Below, one piece after another: positions 8,413-18,795 of a stretch of 64,000 bases of DNA. Source of the DNA: Lentisphaerae bacterium RIFOXYA12_64_32 (GTDB taxonomy: Bacteria; Verrucomicrobiota; Lentisphaeria; Oligosphaerales; YB12-FULL-65-16); contig MHBL01000195.1 of NCBI GenBank assembly GCA_001803235.1, positions 1 to 64,000 on the forward strand. The letters are read 5' to 3'. The notes beneath the pieces were generated by a model. That model was given only the letters and a program-made list of their open reading frames with translations, had not been told where the DNA came from and did not search any database. Made by a program: the position numbers and the translations under genes. The number at the start of each line of letters is the position of its first letter. The first letter of the stretch is position 1.

Positions 8413-11400
8413 ATGCGTACTGCGAAACGTGTCCTCGCATCATGTTTGTCCGCTGCCGTCGGACTCGCCTTCGCGTCGGCACCCGGTCGCGCCGCGGACT
8501 GGCCGGCGTACGCGCACGACTTCGCTCGCAGTTGTGTGACCGCCGAGGCGCTGCCCACTCCCCTGACGCCGCAGTGGACCTGGAAAGCGCTGCACAAGCC
8601 CCGGCCCGCCTGGCCGGAGCCGGGCCGTGAGGCGAACCGGCTCGCGTTCGACTACGCGTTAGAGGTCGTGGCGGCTGGAGGAACGGTGTTCCTCGGGTCC
8701 TCGGCGGACCACAAGGTCTACGCCCTCGACTTGGCAACCGGCGCGGAGAAGTGGTCGTTCTTCACCGGCGGCCCGGTCCGGTTTTCCCCGACCGTCGAGA
8801 ACGGTCGCGTAATGGTGGCGTCCGATGACGGCTGCGTCTACTGCCTGTCCGCCACGGACGGCACGCTGGTCTGGCAGTTCGCCGCCGGACCGCGCCGCGA
8901 CATGATCTTCGGCAACGAACAGATGATCTCGCACTGGCCGCTGCGCAGTGGTGTCGCCGTCGAGAACGGCGTGGTGTACTTCTCGGCGGGCGTGTGGCCG
9001 ACCGATGGGGTACACCTGTACGCCCTGAACGCAGAGACCGGTGCGGTGCTGTGGAAGAATACCGAGTACGCGACTCGTTACCAGAAGCTGCCGCACCCGC
9101 CGTCGACTGCGTTCCTCAGTGTGGCGCCGCAAGGTTCGATCGTCGGGCACAAGGGGCAGTTCTTTCTGCCCACCGGGCGCAACGTCCCGGCCGCGTTCGA
9201 TCGCGACACCGGCAAGATGCAGTACTACCACAGCCAGCCCGACAACTGGGGCAACCGCTGGGGCGGCACCTGGTTCTTCCTGCACGACGGACTGCTGATC
9301 GGCTGGCGCAACCATTTCACCCCGGATACCGATGTGGTGATCGGCGAAGGCGACCCGACGCCGGAAGACGGCCTGGTCGCGTTCGACACGGCGACCGGCA
9401 AGCGCCGCCAGGAACTGCCCGGGAAATTCCGTGCGGTGATCGACCAGCACGTCCTCTACGCCTCCGGCCTGGGCAAGATCGGCGCCTATGACTTCGACGC
9501 CTGGCTGGCAACCGGCGCGCTGACGAAGAAGTGGGAAGTCGACGAGGGCCGAACGTACGCGATGGTCAAGGCCGGTCCGAGCCTGGTCACCGGCGGGCGC
9601 GGCACGATCACCGCCCTGAATGCGGCGGATGGAAAGACGCTGTGGGACGCGAAGACCGAGGGCCAGGTGCGCAGCCTCGCGGTCGCCGATGGCCGGCTCC
9701 TGGCCAGCACTACCGACGGCGAGATCCTGTGCTACGGCGCCACCGCGGTCGCCACGCCGCCGGTGCACGCACTGCAGCCGGACACGACGGCACTCGATGC
9801 GGCACCCGGTGCGCCCGAGGCCAAGCCCCGGGCAAAGAGCATCATGGCAGACACCGGCAAGACCGCCGGCTACTGCCTGCTCCTGGGTGCTGGCGATGGC
9901 CAGTTTCTGTACCAACTCGTCCGCGAGTCCAACCTGATCGTGTTCTGCGTCGAGCCGGACGCGGCGAAGGCCGCGGCGGCCCGCAAGGCGCTGGACGCGG
10001 CCGGGTTATACGGCCCGCGCGTGGTCGTGCACACCGGCGAGATCGCCGCGGTCGGGTACCCGGAGTACTTCGCTGACCTCATCGTTGTGGGGAGTGAGAG
10101 TGTTGGGAAGGCCCCGGCAGAAGTCCTCTACCGGTTGCTGCGCCCCTGCGGCGGATGTCTGTACGCGGCCTTGCCGCCAGCCGCGAAGCAGGGCGGCCCC
10201 GAGGCCGGCGCCGTGTCGGCCTGGCTCGGGCAGGGCAAGGTGCCGGCGGCGGAAATCCGCCAGGGCGAGCGGGCTGTGCAGGTCGTGCGCGGCAAGCTCG
10301 AGGGCAGCGACGACTGGAGCCACCAGTTCGGCAGCGCGGCGCGGACCGGCTCGTCCAACGACCAACTCGTGAAGTGGCCGCTGCGCGTGCTGTGGTTTGG
10401 TGAGCCCGGTCCGGCCACGCTGGTCAGTCGCCACTGGCAGGGTCCGGCGCCGTTGTGCGTGAACGGGCACATGGTGGTCGCGGGACAAAAGCATGTCTCG
10501 GCGGTCGACGCGTACAACGGCCGCATGCTGTGGCAGCGCGAATTCCCTAGCGCCGGCCGGTGGACCATTTCCGGCAAGGGCAGCAATGTCGCGGCCGATG
10601 CCGACAGTGCGTACCTTGCGATCGGGAAACAGTGTCTGCGCCTGGACGTGGTCACCGGCGGGACGACCACAACCTACAGCCTGCCTGCCGTCGCCGAAGT
10701 CCCGGCTGACCTCGCCGCGAAGCTCAACACCTGGGCGTTCCTGGCGGTCGGGTCGAGCCAGGTCTTCGGCAGTGCCGGCACCTCGGAGTCTGCCGGCGTG
10801 TGCCTGTTCGCCCTGCGCAAGGATACCGGCGAGAAGCAGTGGTCGTACGTCACCGCCGGCGACATCCCGAACAACGGCGTCTCGGTTGGTCCCGACGCAC
10901 TCTACCTGATCGAACGCATCAATGCGGGTGATGTTGCGGCCGCAAAAGCGAGTGGAACTGAAGTGGTTGCAGGCAAGACTCTTATAGCTCTTGAGCTGAA
11001 GACCGGCAAGGTCCTCTGGAGGACCACCGAAAGCCTCGGCGACCGCACCACGCTGTGGCTGTCGCAGGGCGTCCTGGTCGCGCAGGGCGGCGAGGGTCTG
11101 ACCGGGTACGACGCGGCCACCGGCAAAGTGCTCTACAGCCGCAGTGCCAAGGTCTCGGGTACGCCGGTGATCGCCGGGGACACGATCTACGTCCGGCCGC
11201 TGGCGTTCGACCTGCGCTCCGGCGAACCGCGACTCCGCGACAACCCGCTCGCCGAGGGCCAGTCGCCCTGGAATTTCACCCGCTCGTACGGCTGCGGGAC
11301 CATGGGCGGGGGGCCGAACCTGCTCGCGTTCAGGTCCGGCGCCCTGGGCATCTACGGCCTGGACGGCGACACGGGTGTGCACAACTTCGCCGGGATTCGG

Positions 11401-13410
11401 GCCGGGTGCTACATCAATGCGATTCCCGCCAATGGGCTGCTGCTGGTCTCACCGGGCGATGCCGGTTGCTCGTGCAGCTACAGTTTCCAGGCCACGCTCG
11501 CCCTGGCGCCGACCAACTCCCAGGAGAACTGGGGCTTGTTCTACGAGAGCCTGCCGACCTCGCGCGTTGACCACGTGTCCCTGAACGTGGGCGCACCGGG
11601 CGACCGCCGTGACAGCACCGACACCCTGTGGCTGGCCGCGCCGCGGCCGGAGACGTCGTCGAAACGTCCGCTGTTCGCCACCCCGTTCCGCTTCCTTTGC
11701 AGCGACGGGCTGGGGCCGTACTGCCAGAGCACTGACCTGGTGAACATCGAAGGAACCGACAAGCCGTGGGTCTACGCCAGCGGCCTGCGCGGAGTTCGCA
11801 ATGTGGAACTCGATCTGGAGATCCTGAACCGTGGCTTCGTCGCCTGGCCCGCCGCGCAACCGCCGGCGGTGGACGGCGCATTCACCGAGCCGTACTGGGA
11901 CGGCTACAGGGCCATGATCCTGCCGGCGGAAGACGCCGGACTCACGCTCCGCTACGACGACACGAACCTGTACCTGGCCTACGAGCGGCACCCGGCCAAG
12001 GACGCGGCCGGCAACGTGCGGCCCTGGCGGCAGAGCGTCAAGGATGCGGACGGCGCCATCTGGGGTGATGATTCGTTTGAGCTCTTCTTCAGCGAACCGC
12101 CGCCGGGCAAGGACCTGCCCGTGACCAAGTGCCTGCACCTTGGCGTGTCCGCGTCGGGCGCACGGTACGACGCGCTGTGGAACTACGTCTCACCCTACAT
12201 CGCCCGGGACATTCCCGAACTGGCCGTCACCATCGATGGCAAGGCTGACGACTGGGCGGACAAGGGCCTGCGGGTGATATCGCTGCCCGGCGCCAAAGGC
12301 GTGATGCGCGCGCCCGAGGACCTGGACCCGTGCTTCCGCATCGGCTGGTGCAAGGACGGTCTGCTGCTGCTGGCCGAAGTCAGGGACAGCGTGACTTACG
12401 AGAGTGCCGACGCTGCCAAGCTCTTCGAGGGTGATTCGGTCGAGTTCTTCATGACGCCGCAGGTCGGCTCGTCGGAGAGCTTTCAGGTGGTCATCGCCCC
12501 CGGGGCCACGGACACCCAGACTAAGCCCAGGTATCGGTTCTACGACCGGCGCAAGGCGACGCGCGGCGAAAACCTGACGGTTCAAGTCGCCAGCACCAAG
12601 ACTACGGACGGCTACCTGGTCGAGGCGCTGCTGCCCTGGAAGAACCTGAAGATCCAGCCGGCGCCCGGACTGGAGTTCGGATTGCAGGTGTTCGTGAACG
12701 ACAACGACAAGGACAAACGCAAGCAGTTCCTCGCGCTCTGGCACCCGGGCGGGCACACTGAGAAGAACCCGTTCGCCTACCAGCCGTTCCGGCTCGCCGC
12801 TGAAGCCGGCGCGCCAGTGGAGTTCAAGCGCAGCGCGAAGCCGGGGCCGGACGGCCAGTACACGGCCGTGGCGCCGCACCCGTTCCCGCTCGTGGTTCAG
12901 CCGTTGGGTGCGGAACCGGAGAAGAAGACGTATGACGGCGCGTGGCAGAGCGCTGTGCAGGCGAGCGACAAGGCGTTCTGCGCGGAGTTGGCCATTCCCT
13001 GGCAGACGCTGACCGACGCCGGTCTCGACAAGAAGACGGTCATGCTGAACGTCACGAACCGCGGCATGCTGGCCGCCGCGCCGGTGTACGGCAATGGCTA
13101 CGAAAGCCTGATCCTCGTGCCCAAGAGCTACGAGGAGCCGCGCCACGTCACGGTGCGGCTGCACTTCGCCGAACTCGACGACGTGAAGCCCGGCCAGCGC
13201 GTGTTCGACGTCCTGCTGCAGGGCAAGCTGGTCCTCGAGAACTTCGACGTGGTCGCCGCCGCTCAGGGCTGCCGCCGTGCGGTCGTGAAAGAGTTCGCGG
13301 ATGTGACCGTTTCGCGTGCCGTGTCCCTCGAGTTCGTCCCCAAGGCCCCTGCGCCGACCGCGGACACCGCTCCGATCCTGAGCGGCGTCGAAATCCTGCC
13401 GGTAAAGTGA
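8413..13410 (+). CDS. very large secreted PQQ-like beta-propeller protein with embedded Rossmann/SAM-MTase-like segment and C-terminal CBM9-like repeats
   Basis: ATG 8413 with signal peptide; repeated YALDLATGAEKW / LNAADGKTLWDAKTEG blades; LLLGAGDGQFLYQLVRESNLIVFCVEPD segment; DLYLAYE/DSFELFFSEP and DSVEFFMTPQ CBM9-like motifs. Confidence 0.85.
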   Translation: MRTAKRVLASCLSAAVGLAFASAPGRAADWPAYAHDFARSCVTAEALPTPLTPQWTWKALHKPRPAWPEPGREANRLAFDYALEVVAAGGTVFLGSSADHKVYALDLATGAEKWSFFTGGPVRFSPTVENGRVMVASDDGCVYCLSATDGTLVWQFAAGPRRDMIFGNEQMISHWPLRSGVAVENGVVYFSAGVWPTDGVHLYALNAETGAVLWKNTEYATRYQKLPHPPSTAFLSVAPQGSIVGHKGQFFLPTGRNVPAAFDRDTGKMQYYHSQPDNWGNRWGGTWFFLHDGLLIGWRNHFTPDTDVVIGEGDPTPEDGLVAFDTATGKRRQELPGKFRAVIDQHVLYASGLGKIGAYDFDAWLATGALTKKWEVDEGRTYAMVKAGPSLVTGGRGTITALNAADGKTLWDAKTEGQVRSLAVADGRLLASTTDGEILCYGATAVATPPVHALQPDTTALDAAPGAPEAKPRAKSIMADTGKTAGYCLLLGAGDGQFLYQLVRESNLIVFCVEPDAAKAAAARKALDAAGLYGPRVVVHTGEIAAVGYPEYFADLIVVGSESVGKAPAEVLYRLLRPCGGCLYAALPPAAKQGGPEAGAVSAWLGQGKVPAAEIRQGERAVQVVRGKLEGSDDWSHQFGSAARTGSSNDQLVKWPLRVLWFGEPGPATLVSRHWQGPAPLCVNGHMVVAGQKHVSAVDAYNGRMLWQREFPSAGRWTISGKGSNVAADADSAYLAIGKQCLRLDVVTGGTTTTYSLPAVAEVPADLAAKLNTWAFLAVGSSQVFGSAGTSESAGVCLFALRKDTGEKQWSYVTAGDIPNNGVSVGPDALYLIERINAGDVAAAKASGTEVVAGKTLIALELKTGKVLWRTTESLGDRTTLWLSQGVLVAQGGEGLTGYDAATGKVLYSRSAKVSGTPVIAGDTIYVRPLAFDLRSGEPRLRDNPLAEGQSPWNFTRSYGCGTMGGGPNLLAFRSGALGIYGLDGDTGVHNFAGIRAGCYINAIPANGLLLVSPGDAGCSCSYSFQATLALAPTNSQENWGLFYESLPTSRVDHVSLNVGAPGDRRDSTDTLWLAAPRPETSSKRPLFATPFRFLCSDGLGPYCQSTDLVNIEGTDKPWVYASGLRGVRNVELDLEILNRGFVAWPAAQPPAVDGAFTEPYWDGYRAMILPAEDAGLTLRYDDTNLYLAYERHPAKDAAGNVRPWRQSVKDADGAIWGDDSFELFFSEPPPGKDLPVTKCLHLGVSASGARYDALWNYVSPYIARDIPELAVTIDGKADDWADKGLRVISLPGAKGVMRAPEDLDPCFRIGWCKDGLLLLAEVRDSVTYESADAAKLFEGDSVEFFMTPQVGSSESFQVVIAPGATDTQTKPRYRFYDRRKATRGENLTVQVASTKTTDGYLVEALLPWKNLKIQPAPGLEFGLQVFVNDNDKDKRKQFLALWHPGGHTEKNPFAYQPFRLAAEAGAPVEFKRSAKPGPDGQYTAVAPHPFPLVVQPLGAEPEKKTYDGAWQSAVQASDKAFCAELAIPWQTLTDAGLDKKTVMLNVTNRGMLAAAPVYGNGYESLILVPKSYEEPRHVTVRLHFAELDDVKPGQRVFDVLLQGKLVLENFDVVAAAQGCRRAVVKEFADVTVSRAVSLEFVPKAPAPTADTAPILSGVEILPVK

Positions 13411-13449
13411 CGGGACGCAGGCGGGGACGTGGACGCGATCGAGCGCACG

Positions 13450-13622
13450 GTGGCTCGGCGCGTCCCGCGCCGAAGCGGCGCGCGCCGGACCTGTCCGCCG
13501 ACATGTCCGCCACAGCCAGAGCGACGGCGGAAGTCAAACGGGCGAAGGCGGATCCCCGGGCGAGGGCCTCGGTCCGGGACGGACCCGAGCACCCTGCTGC
13601 GGTCCCGGAGGTCCCGCGCCAC
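13450..13622 (+). repeat. dispersed intergenic repeat A, copy 2
   Basis: GTGGCTCGGCGCGTCCCGCGCCGAAGCGG...CCCGAGCACCCTGCTGCGGTCCCGGAGGTCCCGCGCCAC. Confidence 0.8.
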
Positions 13623-13755
13623 GTCCCGCCGTCGCAGAGGCGGAAGATGTCGTTCACCTGTCGGACGATGACACGACCGGCGCGAGGCCGGTGAGGTCGA
13701 GTGATTGCGCAGTCCGCGGGGAAGGAGATGATGAGAACAGCAGGAGGTCAGTGGT

Positions 13756-14211
13756 GTGTTAGATATCTACGTTGACGCCGATGCGTGTCCTGTGAAGCAG
13801 GAAGTCTGCCGAGTGGCCGAGCGGTACGGACTCAAGGTCACGTTCGTGTCGAACTCGCGGATGCGGATTCCTGAGCAGGACGCAGTGGAGCTGGTGGTCG
13901 TGACAGGTAAGTTTGATGCCGCCGATGACTGGATTGCCGAACACGTCACCGAGAATGACATTGTGGTCACGGCAGACATCCCGTTGGCGTCCAGGTGCAT
14001 CAAGAACCGGGCGCGGGTTCTTGGTCCTGCAGGTCAACGGTTCACCGCCGCCAACATCGGGTCGACGTTGGCGACGCGCGATCTCATGTCCGAACTGCGC
14101 GGCGCGGGCGCCATCACGGGCGGTCCGCCGCCGTTCCAGAAACAGGACCGTTCCCGTTTCCTACAGGGCCTGGACCAAGTCGTGCAAGACGTGAAGAAGT
14201 GCGGCGCATAG
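13756..14211 (+). CDS. YaiI/YqxD family protein (DUF188)
   Basis: GTG start with AGGAGG upstream; LDIYVDADACPVKQEVCRVAERYGLKVTFVSNS, IPLASRCI, GGPPPFQKQDRSRFLQGLD. Confidence 0.93.
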   Translation: MLDIYVDADACPVKQEVCRVAERYGLKVTFVSNSRMRIPEQDAVELVVVTGKFDAADDWIAEHVTENDIVVTADIPLASRCIKNRARVLGPAGQRFTAANIGSTLATRDLMSELRGAGAITGGPPPFQKQDRSRFLQGLDQVVQDVKKCGA

Positions 14212-14365
14212 GGTTGCGCTGCAGGTTACCTGATTGACGTCACGCCGAATGCCTGGAGTCAACGTCCCGCGTCGTCGTGCGGGCGCATCCGGGCACACCG
14301 TCTGTCCCGAACCCCCGAACCCCCGAACCCCCGAACCCCTGAACCCTGAACACCCGGAGCCCCCC

Positions 14366-16612
14366 ATGCCAAAGAATAGCAGGCCAACGTCGTGCCCGAT
14401 CTTCCCGATTCCGCGCGAGATGAAGCCGACCAGCGGCGGACCGGTGCGGTTGGACGAGCGGGCGGTGATCGCCGTGCCGGAGCATCCGTCGGCGCACGAC
14501 TTGGCGCTGGCGCGGTTCCTGGTTGCGGAGGCGAGCGACCAGTTCGGGCTGGCCCTGCGCATCGAACGTTGCGCGGCGTTGCCGCCCGACGCTGCAGCCA
14601 TCGTCATGGGCGCGATCAGCAACCCGCTGGTCCGGGCCTGCTGCGAGAAGCAGGGCGTTGACATCACCGCCGCCAGCCCGGGGCCGGAAGGCTACGTACT
14701 TCACGCCCGAAAACGCCTCGTGCTGATTGCCGGCAGCGACGAGGCCGGCGCGTTCTACGGGCTGCAGTCGTTGCGGCAACTGCTGGCACGCGAGGGCACG
14801 GGGCCGGGCGTGACGGTGCCCGGGCTCAGCGTCCGCGACTGGCCACACAAGCCGTTCCGCGGCGTCCGGCTCTACGTGCCGGGGAATGAGAACCTGGCGT
14901 TCTTCCGGCGCTTCCTGCGCGACTTCATGGCCCTGTACAAGTTCAACAAGCTCATCCTCGAAGTGAACGCCTGCATGCGGCTGGACCGGCACCCCGAGAT
15001 GAACGCGGCCTCGGTCGAGTTCGCCAAGGACCTGACCTACCGGCGCTGCAACTACCCGGAGCCGCGCAACAACACCTCGCAGAACTCGACGCACTACGAC
15101 GCGGCCGACGGCGAGACTATCGAGAAGGCGCACGTGGCGGAGATCCTGGCGCTGGCCAACAGTCTGCACATGGAAGTCATCCCCGAGATCCCCTCGATGA
15201 CGCACAGCTACTACCTGCTGGCGCGGCACCGCGAGGTCGCCGAGGAGCCGACGCACCGCTGGCCGGACACGTACTGCCCGTGCAACCCGAAGAGCTACGA
15301 ACTGGCGTTCGACGTCATGGACGAGTACATCGAGGTGCTCAAGCCCGCGACGATCCACATCGGGCACGACGAGTGGTTCCTGCTTGACAAGTTCATCTGC
15401 CCCGTGTGCAAGAAGCGGAAACGCCCCGAACTGTTTGCCGAGGACGTGGTGCGCGTTCACAACCATCTGGCCGCGCACGGCATCCGCGTCGCCATGTGGG
15501 GCGATCAGCTCATGACCGAAGTCCGGCCCGACACCGCCCTGTCGGCTGAGCAGGTGCGCCGCGTCATTCCGAAGGACATTCTCGTGTTCAACTGGTTCTG
15601 GCACGACAAGAAGACGGAGCAGAACGAGGGCGGTGCTGAACCCGGCGAGAACAAGGATCTGAAGGTGCAGGCGCTCGGGTTCAAGCAGATCTACGGCAAC
15701 ATGACGCCCGAGATCACGAACTGGGCGCGGCGCAGCGAGTTCGAGAGCGTGCTCGGCGGTTCACCGTCCTCGTGGGCGGCCACGAATGAGTTCAATTTCG
15801 GCAAGGACCTGCTGCACGATTTCCTCAAGTGCGGCAACCTGCTGTGGTCGACGCAGTGGCCGGAGAAGAGCGAACTGGAACTGATTCTCGCCGGGTTGAC
15901 GCCAGGTCTGCGCCGGCGCATGCGCGGCGCCACGGAACCGAGCGAGGACGGCGACGCGGTGACCCCGCTCAATATCGCGCCGGCTATGAACGCGGCGCCT
16001 GGGGACGGTGCGGAGTCCGCAGGCGCACTGCCGTCGGCACTGGCCAAGGGCGAGGTGGGTGCGGGCCGGAAACGGTTCCGGCTCACGGATACGCGGCAGG
16101 CGGGCGGGAAGCGCGCCGTTGTTGTCGGTGTCGAGGCGAAGCCGGGCAGCCCGTTCCCCGGCGAAGTGCTCGGCATTCCGGTCGGGCGCGACGTGACCAG
16201 TCTGGTCTTCCTGCACGCCTGCGCCAAGCCGGCGCAATGGATGCGTTCGTACCACGAGATCTACAACATGCCCGACACCTCGCAGCTTCTCGGCTGGTAC
16301 GAAGTGGTCTACGAAGACGGGTTCATCGAGACCATCCCGCTACGCTGCGGCGTGAACATCCGCGAGTGCGGCGGGCAACTCCTGTACGGCGCGGACACGG
16401 TCGACTGCCGCGCGAGTGCGAAGCAGGCGCCGGCTAACTTCTTCGCGTTCGAGTGGCGCAACCCGCGCCTCGGCCGCGTCATCCGTTCCGTCAACCTGAA
16501 GGGCGCGTCCGGCCACCGCGTCTGCCGCATGTGGCACGGCGTGTGGAACGAGACCGCGCCGGAGAATGCCATCATCCTGCTCGGCCTGAGCGTCGTGGAA
16601 CGCCGGCCGTGA
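14366..16612 (+). CDS. glycoside hydrolase family 20-like (beta-N-acetylhexosaminidase-type) protein
   Basis: YVLHARKRLVLIAGSDEAGAFYGLQSLRQLL, RGVRLYVPGNENLAFFRRFLRDFMALYKFNKLILEVNACMRLD, HIGHDEWF. Confidence 0.85.
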   Translation: MPKNSRPTSCPIFPIPREMKPTSGGPVRLDERAVIAVPEHPSAHDLALARFLVAEASDQFGLALRIERCAALPPDAAAIVMGAISNPLVRACCEKQGVDITAASPGPEGYVLHARKRLVLIAGSDEAGAFYGLQSLRQLLAREGTGPGVTVPGLSVRDWPHKPFRGVRLYVPGNENLAFFRRFLRDFMALYKFNKLILEVNACMRLDRHPEMNAASVEFAKDLTYRRCNYPEPRNNTSQNSTHYDAADGETIEKAHVAEILALANSLHMEVIPEIPSMTHSYYLLARHREVAEEPTHRWPDTYCPCNPKSYELAFDVMDEYIEVLKPATIHIGHDEWFLLDKFICPVCKKRKRPELFAEDVVRVHNHLAAHGIRVAMWGDQLMTEVRPDTALSAEQVRRVIPKDILVFNWFWHDKKTEQNEGGAEPGENKDLKVQALGFKQIYGNMTPEITNWARRSEFESVLGGSPSSWAATNEFNFGKDLLHDFLKCGNLLWSTQWPEKSELELILAGLTPGLRRRMRGATEPSEDGDAVTPLNIAPAMNAAPGDGAESAGALPSALAKGEVGAGRKRFRLTDTRQAGGKRAVVVGVEAKPGSPFPGEVLGIPVGRDVTSLVFLHACAKPAQWMRSYHEIYNMPDTSQLLGWYEVVYEDGFIETIPLRCGVNIRECGGQLLYGADTVDCRASAKQAPANFFAFEWRNPRLGRVIRSVNLKGASGHRVCRMWHGVWNETAPENAIILLGLSVVERRP

Positions 16613-16826
16613 GGTGCGGCAGCATGCGTGATGGGCAGCGCACGACCCGGAACGGCGGAACTCAGACCCGAGCTCCGGAGTAACAGGCCGACATGACAGG
16701 GCGGTGCGCTGCCAGGGCGCCGCTGACGCAGCACTGCGGCCGCTCAACCCGCGCTTGCCTTGCACCGGGAACGGGACTAACTTCCAACCGGCATGACATT
16801 CGGACCAACCGGGGCGAGGAACCCAG

Positions 16827-17252
16827 ATGAACCGTGGCGAGATCATTCTCTACGAGGCCGCTGACGGCACGACCGCCGTCGAGGTCCGGCTTGATCACGA
16901 CACCGTTTGGTTGACGCAGAAGCAGATGGCGCAGCTCTTCCAGACGGAACGCAGTGTCATCACGAAGCATCTGCGGAACATCTTCCGCACGGGCGAACTG
17001 GACGAGAAAAGCAATGTGCAAAAAATGCACATTCCTCTTTCGGACAAGCCTGTCGCATGGTCGCGCAACTCCGCGCCTGTTCGTAGTGGGCTCGCAGTGC
17101 GCGGAACGAAGTGGAGCGCCAAGAGCCCATCCGGTGTGGTGTGGCGGTGCGGCGTGGAGATGGTGTCTTGCCTGGCGGACAACCGCCGGGACTGCGACAC
17201 CACTACGAACGGTGCCGTGGCCGAGTTTGCCCGCAAGGTCGAAAGAACTTGA
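16827..17252 (+). pseudogene. truncated RhuM-family protein interrupted by a small inverted-repeat insertion
   Basis: MNRGEIILYEAADGTTAVEVRLDHDTVWLTQKQMAQLFQTERSVITKHLRNIFRTGELDEKSNVQKMHIPLSDKPV matches RhuM N-terminus, then unrelated sequence starting near the IR at 17079. Confidence 0.7.
17079..17210. mobile_element. small inverted-repeat insertion inside RhuM remnant
   Basis: perfect 11 bp inverted ends GTTCGTAGTGG / CCACTACGAAC, 132 bp. Confidence 0.5.
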
Positions 17253-17337
17253 CCTTCGCAGTCCGCGGTGTGCGCAAAGGGTCTTGAATGACATCTGTTG
17301 TGTGACATTTAGCAGGGAATAGGAAAGGAATCAGACC

Positions 17338-18795
17338 ATGAGTTACGGACGGTTCGGGATGTCGACTATGCTGAGTTGCGCGTTGCTGCTGTCGGGGGTT
17401 GCCGCGGCGGAGGACTTTGTGCCGCCGGACGCACCGGCGAACGTCGCGGAACTCGGGGCGGGCATCCAGCGCACCATGACGCTGCTGGCCACCAGCACGC
17501 CGGAGAAGCGGAACCACGTCCGCATCCTGTTTTACGGGCAGTCGGTGACCGCCGGGCCGTGGTCCTACGCGGTGGCCGAGGACCTGCGGAAGGCTTATCC
17601 CAATGCTGACATCGAGGTCGAGAACCGCGCCATTGGCGGCTACGAGGCGGGGGCCCTGATCAACACGGCCGAGGCGGACCTGTACCCGTTCTACCCCGAC
17701 CTGATGATCTTCCACGTCTACGGCGGCATGGACGGCAAGCTTGAGCAGATCATGGAACGGACACGGCAGCGGACCGCGGCCGAGATCCTGATCCGCACGC
17801 CGCACTTCCGCTGGCCGCCCGACCTGGCGCGCGACGTGTCGCAGGACGACCCGAAGGCGCAGGGGGTCTACCAGGCGGACGAGAAGCAGTCCGTGCTGAT
17901 CCGCGACGTGGCCAAGAAATACGGCTTGGAGTTGTGCGAAGTCCGCGAGCAGCTCCGCAAGTATCTGAAGGACCACAACCAGTTCCCGAAGGACACGCTC
18001 GGCGACAGCGTGCACCCGAACAAGTTCGGCAATTTCCTGCTCGAGAAGCTGGTCATGTTCAGCCTGCGCTACGACGAGAAGTTTCCGAAGACGCCGTGGG
18101 AGAACCTGGTCCGGGACATTCCGGCCGGCGACGCAGCGGTCAAGCGCGGCGCGGACGGGTCGCTCGAAGTCGCGTTCGAGGGGAATCGCGTTGACGTGAT
18201 CGCAGCGTCCTCCAACGACGCGAAGCTCGGCACCGCCAAGGTGCTGATCGACGACAAGCCGCCGTCGGCGTTCCCGGAGCTGTACTACCACACGCGCACC
18301 TCGAAGGCGCCGCAGGTCTGGTGGCCGTCGATCAACCGCGTCGGCTCGGAGAAGCCGCCGGTGGTCGAGAAGTGGACCGCGCGCGTTATCGAGTGCGACA
18401 TCGAGAAGAACATTCTCAAGTACGAAGTCGAGGGCTCCGTGACCGGGTTGGACGGGCAGGGCGATCAGAGCAAGAAGTTCGTCTCCAACTCCGGCCGTGT
18501 CGTGATCGACCCCGGCATGTGGATGGTCGTCCACACCCTGAAGTACAAGAAGATCCCGCTGCCCACCGACTTTGTCGTGACCTGGGAAGTGAAGCCGCTG
18601 TTCGTCGACACGTACCAGGCGCCCAAGACGGAGAACGCGGCGAAGGAGTACTACACCACGCTGGCGCAAGGGCTGAGCAACGGCAAGCACACGCTGAAGC
18701 TGGTCCCGAACGGCGACGGCGCGTTGCCCATCGCAACGTTCCGCGCCTACCGCCCGCCGCTCGCCGTCGAGCCGCCCCCGGCCGCTGCGAAGTAG
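17338..18795 (+). CDS. secreted SGNH/GDSL-hydrolase-like protein
   Basis: signal peptide; ILFYGQSVTAGPWS block I, GDSVHPNKFGNFLLEKL block V. Confidence 0.75.
   Translation: MSYGRFGMSTMLSCALLLSGVAAAEDFVPPDAPANVAELGAGIQRTMTLLATSTPEKRNHVRILFYGQSVTAGPWSYAVAEDLRKAYPNADIEVENRAIGGYEAGALINTAEADLYPFYPDLMIFHVYGGMDGKLEQIMERTRQRTAAEILIRTPHFRWPPDLARDVSQDDPKAQGVYQADEKQSVLIRDVAKKYGLELCEVREQLRKYLKDHNQFPKDTLGDSVHPNKFGNFLLEKLVMFSLRYDEKFPKTPWENLVRDIPAGDAAVKRGADGSLEVAFEGNRVDVIAASSNDAKLGTAKVLIDDKPPSAFPELYYHTRTSKAPQVWWPSINRVGSEKPPVVEKWTARVIECDIEKNILKYEVEGSVTGLDGQGDQSKKFVSNSGRVVIDPGMWMVVHTLKYKKIPLPTDFVVTWEVKPLFVDTYQAPKTENAAKEYYTTLAQGLSNGKHTLKLVPNGDGALPIATFRAYRPPLAVEPPPAAAK

Noticed and set aside
14317-14352. CCCGAACC tandem array considered as a CRISPR fragment
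   Set aside because: Units are 7-8 nt with no unique spacers and no cas genes in the window.
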